This document shows, one piece after another, positions 1 to 10,100 of a DNA stretch of 64,000 nt. The notes under the pieces were generated by a model that worked only from the letters and a program-made list of their open reading frames with translations, did no database searches and had not been told where the DNA came from. Origin of the DNA: Prorocentrum cordatum (taxonomy: Eukaryota; Sar; Dinophyceae; Prorocentrales; Prorocentraceae). Location of the stretch: assembly GCA_963575745.1 (NCBI GenBank), contig CAUYUJ010015263.1, forward strand, positions 128,295 to 192,294, in the 5' to 3' direction. The position numbers and the translations under genes are program-made. Numbering within the stretch: position 1 is the stretch's first letter; every line of letters begins with the position of its first letter.

Positions 1-585
1 GAGCAACGAGCACGAAGCGTCTCCGACGGGTCACGCCGTCCACCCGCCGCGAAGCGCGCGGCACGACCACCCCGCCTTGGACACGGGTCAAGGTGAAAAC
101 GGGCTCGTGAAGCCACCCACCGCGCGCTCTGCTGCTGCACCTTCCAGCAGCGCTCGAGCCGTGCAGGCGGCGCCGGGGCGAGGAGCAGGTGCGTCCGACT
201 GCGCACGGGCGGGACGGCGAGGCGCGGCGGAGACGGACGAGGAGGGGAGGGGCAGGCGGGCCAGCAGCAGAGAGAAAGACGAAAGCAACTGACCACCCGC
301 TCCCTGCGAACTTCTGCTCGGATCCTGCCTGCGCGGCCGCTCTCGCAAGGAGCTGGAACGAGCACCTGCTGTTTCTGTCATGGAAGCGACCGACCATATT
401 CAGCTCTGAATGCCATCCACGCACGCGTGGTTGCGTGATGCGCGGACGCTGAGAAGGAAAACCCAATACTTCCGAGGTTGGCGCGGACTTCTTAAATCGG
501 CACTGGTCCCTCCGCCATGGAACGTGGGATGCCCCAACGCCATCATAAGAAACCAGCACGGAGAATCGTCGTCCTCATCATTGTG

Positions 586-643
<58 letters not shown>

Positions 644-658
644 CCATCATCATCATCA
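586..658. repeat. (ATC)n microsatellite
   Basis: About 24 nearly uninterrupted ATC/CAT triplets with a single ACC interruption near 643. On the minus strand this reads as an aspartate run in a short open frame, which I take as an artefact and not a protein. Confidence 0.95.
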
Positions 659-829
659 ACACCCAAGCATCGTAATCATCAGCACCATCATCGACACCAT
701 GGTATAAATACGAATGGTAATGACGTTAAAGTTATTAATACAAATTTGAAAATATAATAAAAACTAAATTGAAAAAAAACACATGGAATGATCATAATCA
801 GAAAACTATGATTACTCTGCTCGGCATCA

Positions 830-1310
830 ACAAGATCGTTATCATCATAATCACCATATGTATCATCGCATCACCAAAGTTCCATCGTCATCAGCAACAC
901 CATCGTCAGCATCATGATCGGCATCGCAATAATAATAATAATAATAATACTCATGGTAACCAAATTACGTGTAATACGAATACTAAGGATGCGAAGGTTA
1001 ATAATTATAATGTTGAAAGTAATTAGTTTAATAGTGACGGTTGCAACAACAATAAAAATAAAATTCATCAGCATCATCACCATCAACACCAACATCGTCA
1101 TTCGAATGTCAACATCATCATCACCACCAACAGCATCAGCATCGTCATCGTGAAAATCATCATCAGCAGCAGCAACCGCATCATCATCAGCATCATGTCT
1201 CATCATCATCATCATCAGCAGATGCATCATGATCAGCATCATCGCCATCGTTATCGTCATCATCTCCGTCACCACCATCATACAAGACATCATAATCAGC
1301 TGTGTCGTGT
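830..1310. repeat. Degenerate CAT-rich triplet tract
   Basis: Roughly 480 bases dominated by imperfect CAT, CAG and AAT triplets, including a clean AAT run near 929-948 and histidine-like CAT runs near 1199-1216. It looks like an old, interrupted expansion related to the purer tract at 586-658. All six-frame open frames here follow the triplet composition. Confidence 0.8.
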
Positions 1311-2473
1311 CGACTGTAACATACAAGTGTTCTCAAGAGCACATCGGGACGATCCTACTCGGTTCCTGAAGGTTCCTCGGTGAGGGCAGCGCAAAGAGCG
1401 CTCGGGGCGCAAGGGGTGGCGTCGTGGCTGCAGCGGGCAACGGCTTGTGTCTGCAGGGTTCTCGCTGACGCCCTTAGCCTGACAGCCAAAACAACCAAAC
1501 GCCGTCCGGCGAGTTGGCACAAGCAACGCATGAAAAGGTCGGTCACGGAATACGGCAGGGAGATTTGCTCGCTGCTGGCACAGCCCCGCTGCAAGAGGAA
1601 ACAGGGGGGAGAGGGGGGGACTTGAAAAACAGGTTGCCTCGACTGAACAATTCAATACCAGGACTGGCCAAAATGCTGGCGGGGCGCAGGAGGGGCGGCG
1701 CGAGGGGGGGCGACCTTCGCGGGAGAATCTCTCAAAGGCAAGGGGTCCTCCCAGCTTACACAAAATTGGTCTGGAGATCCCCAGGCCTTCCCAAAGCAGC
1801 CCCTGCCTTCTAAGAAGCCCCCGCCTTTCTCACAAAACCACCATCCCCGCGCCACCCCCGTCTGCGCGCCGCCGACGAATAGTGAAGGCTTCAAATGCAT
1901 GGAATCAGATTGCCACCCTTTCACTGGGAGGCGGTGTTGCTGATGCGTTTCGCTCACAAACTGAATCGACCATGTGACGCGCTCATAGATCCGTCGCTTC
2001 GCTCCATGAGGCGACGCATGTCTTCCCAAGCGCATCAGCATACGCGATGACTTTTTGCACTGAGAGGTGCGCGCACAACAACTAATCAACGACATTTGTA
2101 CATCCTGGTGCCAATATGCATGCACATCGCTGTGGACTGATGCGCCCGATAGCCTCGAATCATATACGCTACGCATGCGGCAATAACGCGGCCAAGACGA
2201 ATGTTGCCGGACGTTCGAGCAGCTGTCGTCGTTTTCGTCGTTGTCGTCATCATCGTCGTCGCCAATTCCGAGAAAGAGACCACTAACAGAGAAAACAAAC
2301 CACAGTGAAGTCGATTCCCTCCCCTTGTTCCCCTCCCTGACGGGGGGGGGAGTTCAGGGGGGAGTAGGAGGGACGAAGGAGGGGGTGTACGAGGGAGCAC
2401 GGGGGCTGGGTCAGATCACCGCCGAATACCCTGTGAAGGGGGGATCCTGGGAGAGGTCCCGGAACGACCCGCA

Positions 2474-2519
<46 letters not shown>
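2474..2519. repeat. (GAC)n microsatellite
   Basis: About 15 GAC/ACG triplets in a row; a second, shorter run lies at about 2636-2662. The two tracts flank a segment rich in G and C runs. Confidence 0.93.
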
Positions 2520-2520
<1 letters not shown>

Positions 2521-2728
2521 CTCGACCTGGACTGGTAAGTTTTGCTGCTGCTGTTCCCCAGGGTTTTGGAGCCCTCGGGGCCTGGGGGGGCCCCCAAACG
2601 GATCCGAAGCCCAAAGATTTTCCGGCCCACGACCGACGACCGGCGACGACGACGACGACGGGCGTGAGTTACTTGGTGCCCCCCCTTGGGAGCGTCGGGT
2701 AACTGGGGGGTGCGCTCCACACACCCTA

Positions 2729-2762
2729 CTTACCCAATGTCCCCCTGGGGACATCGGGTAAG
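2729..2762. repeat. Near-perfect 16-bp inverted repeat
   Basis: Left arm CTTACCCAATGTCCCC and right arm GGGGACATCGGGTAAG are complementary except for one A/C pair, with a 2-base spacer. A third partial copy of the right arm (GTCGGGTAACTG) lies at about 2695-2706. A strong hairpin could form in single-stranded DNA or RNA. Function unknown. Confidence 0.8.
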
Positions 2763-4129
2763 CCCACCAGGCGTTGCTGGCAAGCAACCGCGGCCTCAGC
2801 GAACTTGCAGGCCGCGGCGCGCCATGACCTTCGCCAGCCCCAAGAACGACAGGGAGCAGCGCAGCGGTTTCAATGGACCCGCCGATGCGCAACGGGGCGC
2901 GACCCCCAGTGCGCGGCCCCAGCAGGCATAGACGGGACCTGGGCCTCGGGGAGCCCCCCGGCCGCAGCGGGTGCAGCGCTGTGCGGGAGAGCCATAGACG
3001 ACAAACACAGCCGCCTAGCAGACGGCCTGGGCCAGGGCGGACGGGGGGGGCCGCCGCCACGGCGACGCCAACCGCCCAAACTCCTGCCAGCATGAGCCAG
3101 GAGCGACACTGCAGCGAGCGCGCGGAAGCGGGCGACGCCGAACAACCTTGCTCATATACGGAGCGCTGAGTATGATCGCTTCCCGCGCTGCGAGAAACTG
3201 CGGCAAGCGCGTGGACGCTCAGCACAGATGGCCTCAAGCCCATGCAGCAGATGACGAAAAATACTGCGATTGAGCATTGCCGAAGACACCGTGCACGAGA
3301 CGTCACACACTACAAAGCGCAAACGATGGGCGGTGCTTCTGTTAATTTATCCCAAACATAGACATGCAGCGGGCACGAAACTGAAGACGCAAAGCGCTGA
3401 AGCGCAGGTGACTAAATCACTTGCTCGACAGGTAGTGTAGGGCAAGATCAACTGCAGCTGCTGTCAGCCCAAAAGAAAAGCGTGCCAAATATTGAACTAA
3501 ACTGATGTTATGCAATCCAGATTAGTATGGCGTGACGCACGGACTCACATCGCAATAGTGCATGACACAAACCCTGATGGAAAACAGAAACAATTGTCTA
3601 TGTCAGGCGCCAAGAAAACATAAAAGAAAGCGGGCCCAAGCCAACCTAAAGAAACCATGCCGTCAAAATCTGGGGTAGCCACGTCACCGAAGGGCGAGCG
3701 ACAGTCACGTCGCTCCCACCACACACACACACTTCTTGCCAGCAGAAGAGCACCAGCGTCGACCGAATTCATGAGTAGGCAAGGAACTCAATGCCGCCTG
3801 TAGATCTGGCAGGCACGGTGACAGCATTGCACTAAATGCACGAACGCCGAAGCCGACACCAACTCGACCAAGACTGCCCTGCAGAGAAAGAAAAGGAAAA
3901 AAAAGAGCAGGAGAGAGAAAAAAAACTAGTGGTAGTGTTTTTAGGAATACATACTAATCATCTGCTTCGGTGTGCTATTCATCTACCGAATAACCGTATT
4001 ACCAATAGCGATACGGTGAATATTAGTAATAGTCATATACGTTATACTGATGGGAGTATCGAACAGAGAAACTACGTATACTAGTTTGGACGATACGAAT
4101 GTTACAATGATTAAAACTACGAGTAGTAT

Positions 4130-4145
4130 GTATATATATATATAT
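4130..4145. repeat. (TA)n tract
   Basis: Eight TA dinucleotides in an AT-rich stretch. No neighbouring gene was found, so I do not call it a promoter. Confidence 0.8.
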
Positions 4146-4199
4146 TAATATAATGACATGAATAGCACTTATTTCCAACAAGGATAACATAACCTCTCG

Positions 4200-6130
4200 T
4201 GACGCACGTGCAGTTGTTCGACTTTATCTCAGAATTCGAGGCAGCTAGAGCGGGTTTCTGTGCTGTGAGAGCATCGACAACATCAGTCTAGAACCAATAA
4301 GCCTGAGATTCGTCTGCCCCCAAGCTGTAGCCGGAAAACTATTGGGACTCTCTCACTTTCTCGGACGCATGTTCAGTTTTCGATTCAATTTTGAGAGCTA
4401 GAGCACCCATGTGCACCAATAGCTCCACCGGCATCGGAATCATCAGTCTAGACGATCGAGAAGTCTGAGATCGGCTGCTACTTGAGCATTGAAAGAAAAG
4501 TGCATGCGCACTCGGCGTCTTATTGGGGCGCACGCAGATACAGACGTTGATTGAATTGCATGCGTTGAGAACGTCCAGAGCACAAGCATATTCTGATTGG
4601 ACAGAAGCTTTGCAAATTTCCTGGCGGTTACTTTGGTTGACACTTCACAGCCGGTTCGGGCCAGCGTTCTCCTGAGCCCCAAAACGATTCCCCAGAAACT
4701 CCTGGGGAAACTCGAAGAGCTTCCCACCGAACCTGCGGAAAAGAATAATACGGGATCCCTTGTGGGCCAGTTGGCTAGAAAAAGCGACTGGCAAAATAAT
4801 AACACTTTCCCGGGTAGCTCCTTGAGACCGGACGGTGGTGGCGCTAGCGAACCACCCACCCTCGCCGCCCCAGAACCCCCGCAGCGGCCTGCTTGAGCCT
4901 GCGGCTGTTCCGGAAGCTCTCCCACCAATACGTTCCCGTAGAACGTTTGTTTCCCAGACGTCTCGCCCACGCCCCCAGTAGACGTTACCAGGCACGTCCC
5001 TGGGGTAGATGGCGGCACTCACCAAAGTGACGGTGCTAGCGGCCCCGCTGAGAGTCGGCATGCTACCCGAGCTATATAACTTTTTCGGGCGCATACTGTT
5101 ATTTTGAGTTAAACTCCAGATTCAAACAGCTGAATCGGTTTTATGCGCACCAACAGCTACAGCACCATCAAACGCATCAGTCTAAAGGAACAGAAAGCCT
5201 AAAATCGCTTCTATGAGAAAATAACTCGCACTCTACATGTTTTTTGGCATGCATGTTTGGTTATTTATTGGATCACGAAATGCGACAGATATATCACTGA
5301 AGTTGACTCACCAGCATGCTTCTACAGCGTCGAGGGCAGCGAACTTGGTCGCTTACCCCCTCGTTACCCAATGAACTACTCAGAATCCAGAACATTCGCG
5401 AATGCTGGGGTGCACGCGAGATTAGAGCAGCTCAGCAGCTAGGATCGGAGCCCAATCCCATTGCAATCGATTGTGGGATCATTTGTACAAGCGTCTCTGC
5501 TCTGACAGAAGCTCTACACGTTCCCGGCCAACGAGCTAGCGACGTATCTCTGCTTGTGATCTGGATATCAGGTCGAGCCAAGCATTCGGAGGGGCAAGAT
5601 CTTATGGGGCGGGTACTCGCCTTGAGACCATATGTTTTTGCGTGCGTTGGGGTAAGATTCCCTCTCGACATGTAGCAAAAACTTCAAGTATGCAAATAGC
5701 ATGAGCAAAATCGGAAGCATTCGTCTCGAGGCTCGGCTACTCGAGCCATGGCTAAGCAACTAGTTGCACTCTTTATTTGTTAGAGAGGAGGTAAGGTCGA
5801 AACATGATGCACACTCTGTGACTTTTTGGGGCACATGTTCGGTTGTTCGACTTGGTCTCGGCATTCAGAACATCCACGTCATATTACTGTGTATAAAGAA
5901 TCTAGATGCTCGAGAAAGCTGGTGTCGGACTGCTTCTCGAGCTTTGGCAGAACAAACTGTTGGTACTCTGCAATATTGTTGGACGCATGTTCGGGTGTTG
6001 AACTTCGCCTTGAGTTTTCGAGCAACTACAAAGGTTCTCTTTGGGATCATTGTCGAACTCGAGAAGTCTGAGATCGGTCTGCTATTCGACCTACGATGAA
6101 ACACTGTTCGTACTCCGCAGTTCGGCGCAT
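4200..6130 (-). repeat. Diverged 180-bp repeats, reverse orientation
   Basis: Segments near 4440-4480 and 6055-6100 match, on the minus strand, the core of the 180-bp repeat found throughout the window (AGCAGACCGAGTTCAGACCT). For example AGTCTGAGATCGGTCTGCTA at 6065 is its complement with a few changes. The copies are much more worn than those after 8 kb, and the intervening sequence is unrecognisable. This suggests an older layer of the same repeat domain. No gene is supported; the open frames are short and lack domains. Confidence 0.5.
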
Positions 6131-6159
6131 ATCCGGTTTTTGACTTACTCTTTACTGGA

Positions 6160-6212
6160 AGCCCGCGGTAAACCGTCAACCTTGGTTACCGCCGGGGGCC
6201 GTAGAGCTTCCT
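6160..6212 (+). repeat. Hairpin unit start (leftmost copy)
   Basis: Contains GCGGTAAACCGTCAACC followed by TTGGTTACCGCCGG, so the arms of the terminal hairpin are intact apart from the left end. It is followed by a GTAGAGCTTCC box as in type II units. The next ~120 bases (ATACATGAATGGC, then GCGCGGCAA and CGCATT) recur at about 7992-8030 and, partly, at about 9826-9860. Confidence 0.8.
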
Positions 6213-7016
6213 TGCCATATATACATGAATGGCATGCGAGCGCGGCAAAATCGCATTCAGCGCGCGCGAGGGCGTGCGGTTTCATGGAAATGTGCTTGAC
6301 AGCTCCGTAGCTAACCCGCAGCTCGAGTTCAGTTGAGACAACCACCCACGCAATACGACTCAAGTTGAACAGACGTTGATAAATATAAATTAATGTCAGG
6401 AAGCTGTCGTCGCGTGTGGAGCAAGCCCATTTCAGATCGAATGATATGTTTGACAGCTTGGTGCCTGTTTGCAGAGTATAAAGAGTCGTTCGGTCGCGGC
6501 TCTGGTAGGAGGCCGATCTCCGGCGTCTCGATCCTCCAGACAAGCGCTCCTGATCTTTTCCGTTCGAACGGTGTGCTCCCAACTCCGCAGCTTGCATACA
6601 GCTCAAATTAAGTAGAGAAAACCTACACCACCTCAGAAAGAAAGGAGTGCAACTAGTTTGTTGGTCTCAACTCTGGTAGCAGACTGATCTTAGGCGTCTA
6701 AATACTTTAAACTAGCACTCCTCAGCAGGTCCTGTCCATTGGCATGCATCTCAGCTCCGCATCGGATTAAGTATAGAGATCAAACATCATCTCTCGCAAA
6801 AAAATGCAGAGGGCAAAAAGTTGTCCAGTCACAGCTCTGGTAGCATACCGATCTCGAGCGTCTCGATACTCTAGGCACATGCTCCTGACCGAGAATGAAT
6901 GGCAAGCTGACCCTGCACATACCCGGCAACACTTCTGACCACAATAAAACTGCGCGCACATACCAACTGTGAAATATACTGAAAACCCTGATCACAAAAC
7001 TGTCGACGTGGTCTGA
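6213..7016. repeat. Worn repeat sequence without a gene
   Basis: Scattered weak matches to the 180-bp repeat (for example the CTGGTAGCAGACTGATCTTAG-like stretch near 6673 and a related one near 6836), spaced roughly 165-185 bases apart, and nothing else recognisable. Confidence 0.45.
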
Positions 7017-7965
7017 TCATCGTGGTCTCCAGATGTCCCAGCTCTCATGCGCTGGCTTCCGACGTCCGAACATTGACATAAGTAAACCTCCCTCGCAGCA
7101 ATGTAGCAGTCCTAACCCCTCCGCATCAAGTGTACAACAGTCGAGGCCGTGGGCCATGACGCTCTGCACCCTCTGCTGATGTCTCTGGAATTTGCCTCGT
7201 GGACTCACGGATTTTGAACGAATATAAGGTGCCTGCGCAAAGAACGTCCTCCTGGCCATCACAATCCTGTGGCGGATATCCCCATAGGTACTGTCGAATT
7301 CTGCCCCCACCACCGTGCCGAGTACCTGCATCTTCGTGTCTCTCTTGAGCGAGAAGGGTCTCCCCGCTAGGTCCACTTCGAAGCAACAGGATGGGGCATC
7401 TCCTGCAATCGTAGACTCGAGTGAATCTGGTTTCCATGCTAATCCCCAGTCTCTGAGGCAAGCGGTGAGTGATGTCAAGAGGTACTGCAAATCCCGAGCC
7501 GAGCTCGCAACGAGATATATGCTATCCGCCTACAAGGCATGTGAGTACCTGCACATCCATAGATACATCCAAGATGCCCGTCACATGGTATCCTAGCTGG
7601 AGGTCCCCCAAGAAATGAAGAGATCAGCACACACCGCAAGCACCACAAGGTTAAGAGTAGGGGGCTCTCTGTGCCCCCCGTAAGGATAGATCGGTCGCAC
7701 GATGTAGTAGCCTCCAAGCCTTCGAAACATGATATCCCAGACGTCCCCACCAGTGGTTCCAAGATCCCTTGTATGAACCGAGGCTGGACTTTGAGGCCCT
7801 CCAGAGCACGTGACACAACTTGGATCGTAATGTTGTCGAAAAGCCTTGTTGATGTCGGCCCGCGCAACGTAAGCAATTTGATCGTTGTTGCGTGTTCTCC
7901 CAGACGCTCCCACGTTGACATAGCTGTTTCAGTGGTTCCACGATCTCCCAGGAGCCACTACCACG
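7017..7965 (-). pseudogene. Relic of LINE reverse transcriptase (palm to thumb)
   Basis: Broken reverse-transcriptase coding sequence on the minus strand, readable only by switching frames. From 5' to 3' it shows a segment like the LINE-B region before motif A (SWEIVEPLKQLCQRGSVW versus TWEIAAALKGIAQRASIW), motif A as ADINKAF in one frame, motif B as LTGGTESP in another, the catalytic box near 7518-7534 as stop-ADS (TAG GCG GAT AGC), and a thumb segment ending in GRRKPAHESWDIWRP. The box fits an ancestral WADN with TGG mutated to TAG and N to S. Both ends of the element are missing and no target-site duplication is visible. It is an old member of the same retrotransposon clade as LINE-A, -B and -C, and non-functional. 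Confidence 0.9.
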
Positions 7966-8385
7966 GCTGAAATCGCACAGTTCCTTGCGATATACATGAA
8001 TGGCCTGCTGGCGCGGCAACCCCGCATTGCGCGACGGCCTGACTCGAATTCAACACCGTCTCTCATGAAACTGAAAGAATGCGAATAATTATTTGGTTGC
8101 ATCTTTGATAGCAGACCGAACTGCGGCGTCTAGACAAGAGACTGATGCTTCGCAGCATTCCCTGTCATTGGTATGCATCTCACCTCCAAAGCTGGATTCG
8201 GGGAATCGCACATCACCACAAAACATTTACATTGCGTATATTTTTCCAGTCGCAGCTGTAGTTGCAGGCCGAATCCAGACAGCTCGACGCCGTAGGCGTA
8301 CGTACCCCGTGACCGTGTGCTTCGAGCATTGCTGTTCAACTTCAAACAAAAAGAAAAACCTACCATTATCTCTCTTAAACTGGGA
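7966..8385. repeat. Worn repeat sequence without a gene
   Basis: Begins with a piece matching the tail of the hairpin unit at 6160 (ATACATGAATGGC, then GCGCGGCAA), so the relic upstream may once have sat in a hairpin unit. The rest is weakly similar to the 180-bp repeat. No gene seen. Confidence 0.45.
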
Positions 8386-10100
8386 GCCGGCGGTGAACCG
8401 TCAACCAGGTTACCGACAGGAGCCTCGTAGACCTCTGCACGCACAAGAATGGGACCTGGAGGACAAGAGAAGAGCGTTCTCAAATGTCAGCTCCGAAAGA
8501 CTTTTTGGGGGGTTTTAAACGACGTCAGTTCCCAGACTGGGAAGCCGGCGGTAAACCGTCAACCAGGTTACCGCCTGGAGCCTCGTAGAGCTCTTTTCTC
8601 GCGCTGCTCGGAACATGGCAGGAGCTTCCTCACGCGTGAGCTGAAAAACTCGAGAAAAAAACAAACAAACAAAAAAAAAAAAAAAAAAAAGCCGGCGGTA
8701 AACCGTCAACCAGGCTACCGCCGGAAACCCTCCTAGAGCTCTGAACATATCAAATCAGTGCCTAGATGAAGAGATAAGAAGAGCGTTCTTGAATGTCAGC
8801 TGGAAGACTCGCGAAATGTATTTTTCGGTTTTCTAAGATATCGGTTCCTCCAAGTGTTTTGATAGTAATACTGCAGCTACGGATCTGAGAATTTCACAGG
8901 CAGACGCGAAGTACCGGTTCTAGGAACGAATTTCAAAATCTCTCACAACCTCCGAAAAACCAACGCCAGGTCATCACATTGTCCGCCCGGGCCGGGTCGG
9001 CCAACTAGCTGCCCCCCGCGCCGGCATTCCTCTAGCTCATCGATGCCCAGGAGCTCTGCGAGGTTCTAGCTGCACCCCGCGCTGGAACTGGAAGCCGGCG
9101 GTAAACGATCAACCAGCTTACCGCCGGGACCATCGAAGAGCTCTGAAGACACCAAATCAGTCCCAGATAACAAGCGACCAGCGTTTTCGACGTGTACCTT
9201 CAAACTTGCTGAATTTATTTTTTGGATTTTAGACGACGTCAGTTCCTCCTAGTGTTTTGATGAAAATACTGTGCCGACAGCCGTAAGAATTGCATCAATG
9301 AGCGCGTAATTATCGACTACACAGATTAAGAATCTGGATTTCCAAAATGAATTTCAAAATCTCTCACAATCAAGGAAAAACTAACGGTAGGTCATCAAAT
9401 TGTCCGCCCAGGCCGGGTGGGCCATCTAGCTGCACCCCGCGACGGAATTTCTCTAGCTCATCGACTGGAAGCCAGCGGTGAACCCTCAACCAGGTTACCG
9501 CCGGAACCCTTGTAGAGCTCTGAGCACGTGGAATCACTTCCAGATAACCATGACAGAGCGTTCTCGAATATCAGATAGAAAACTCGTAAAATGTATTTGT
9601 TGAGTTTTATACGAAGTTGGTTCCTCCAAATGCTTTGATCGAAATACTCCACTTACAGCATCGAACGCGCCAATATCGACTGCAGGGAACAAGAATCTGG
9701 ATTCTCCAAACGAACTTTGAAATCTCTCACTATCTTCGAAAAAAAACAACCCCTCATCACCACACTGGGAGCCGGCGGTAAACCGTCAACCTTGGTTACC
9801 CCCGGGAACTCGCAGAGCTTCCTCGTGCAATGCGGGCGCGGCAATCTCGCATTGCGCGCGCGAGGGCGCGGCCTCATGGAGCAGGACGTGGAGGAGAAGC
9901 AGGAGTGAGAAGAAAGCACCTCTCGAGAAATGAACAGAGTACGAATAGTTTTCTTGTTCCAACTCTGAAAGCGCGACGAGTTCGGGCATCTGGATACTTG
10001 AAACTAGCGCGTCTGGTAAATTCCTGGCAATTCTGTGCCAAACAGCTCTGTAGCTCCTCTGTAGCCGAGTCACCTCAAGGACGTTACCGTCATCTGTCTA
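8386..10100 (+). repeat. Array of type I hairpin units
   Basis: Six hairpin starts lie at about 8390, 8541, 8692, 9096, 9471 and 9776. Each reads (C)CGGCGGTRAACCGTCAACC, a short loop, then a TTACCGCCGG-like arm, followed by a CTCGTAGAGCTC box. Bodies are short (150-400 bp) and share the tract GTGTTTTGATAGTAATACTG and the tail GGCCGGGTCGGCCAACTAG. A 19-base A run precedes the third hairpin (8672-8690). No gene is supported. Confidence 0.85.

Larger units (their letters stand above)
1..4200. other. Gene-free, low-complexity left flank
   Basis: No convincing gene is visible here. The longest open frame, on the minus strand at about 2416-3306, is a by-product of GC-rich and GAC-repeat sequence: it has no recognisable domain, and its serine run is simply the (GAC)n tract read backwards. 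The stretch holds CAT-type and GAC-type microsatellites, long C or G runs (around 1600-1620, 2341-2351 and 2696-2710) and one strong inverted repeat. Unlike the rest of the window it lacks the hairpin units and the 180-bp repeat, so it may be the edge of the repeat domain. It could hold regulatory DNA or an intron of a gene outside the window, but nothing seen supports that. Confidence 0.55.

Noticed and set aside
400-666. Aspartate-run protein on the minus strand
   Set aside because: It is the (ATC)n microsatellite read in one frame.
2416-3306. 296-codon minus-strand open frame
   Set aside because: It follows GC-rich and (GAC)n sequence, has a serine run made by the microsatellite, no domain and no support from flanking signals.
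8672-8690. Poly(A) tail of a retrotransposed sequence
   Set aside because: The A run directly precedes a hairpin unit, but no element body or target duplication could be defined; it may be a simple repeat.
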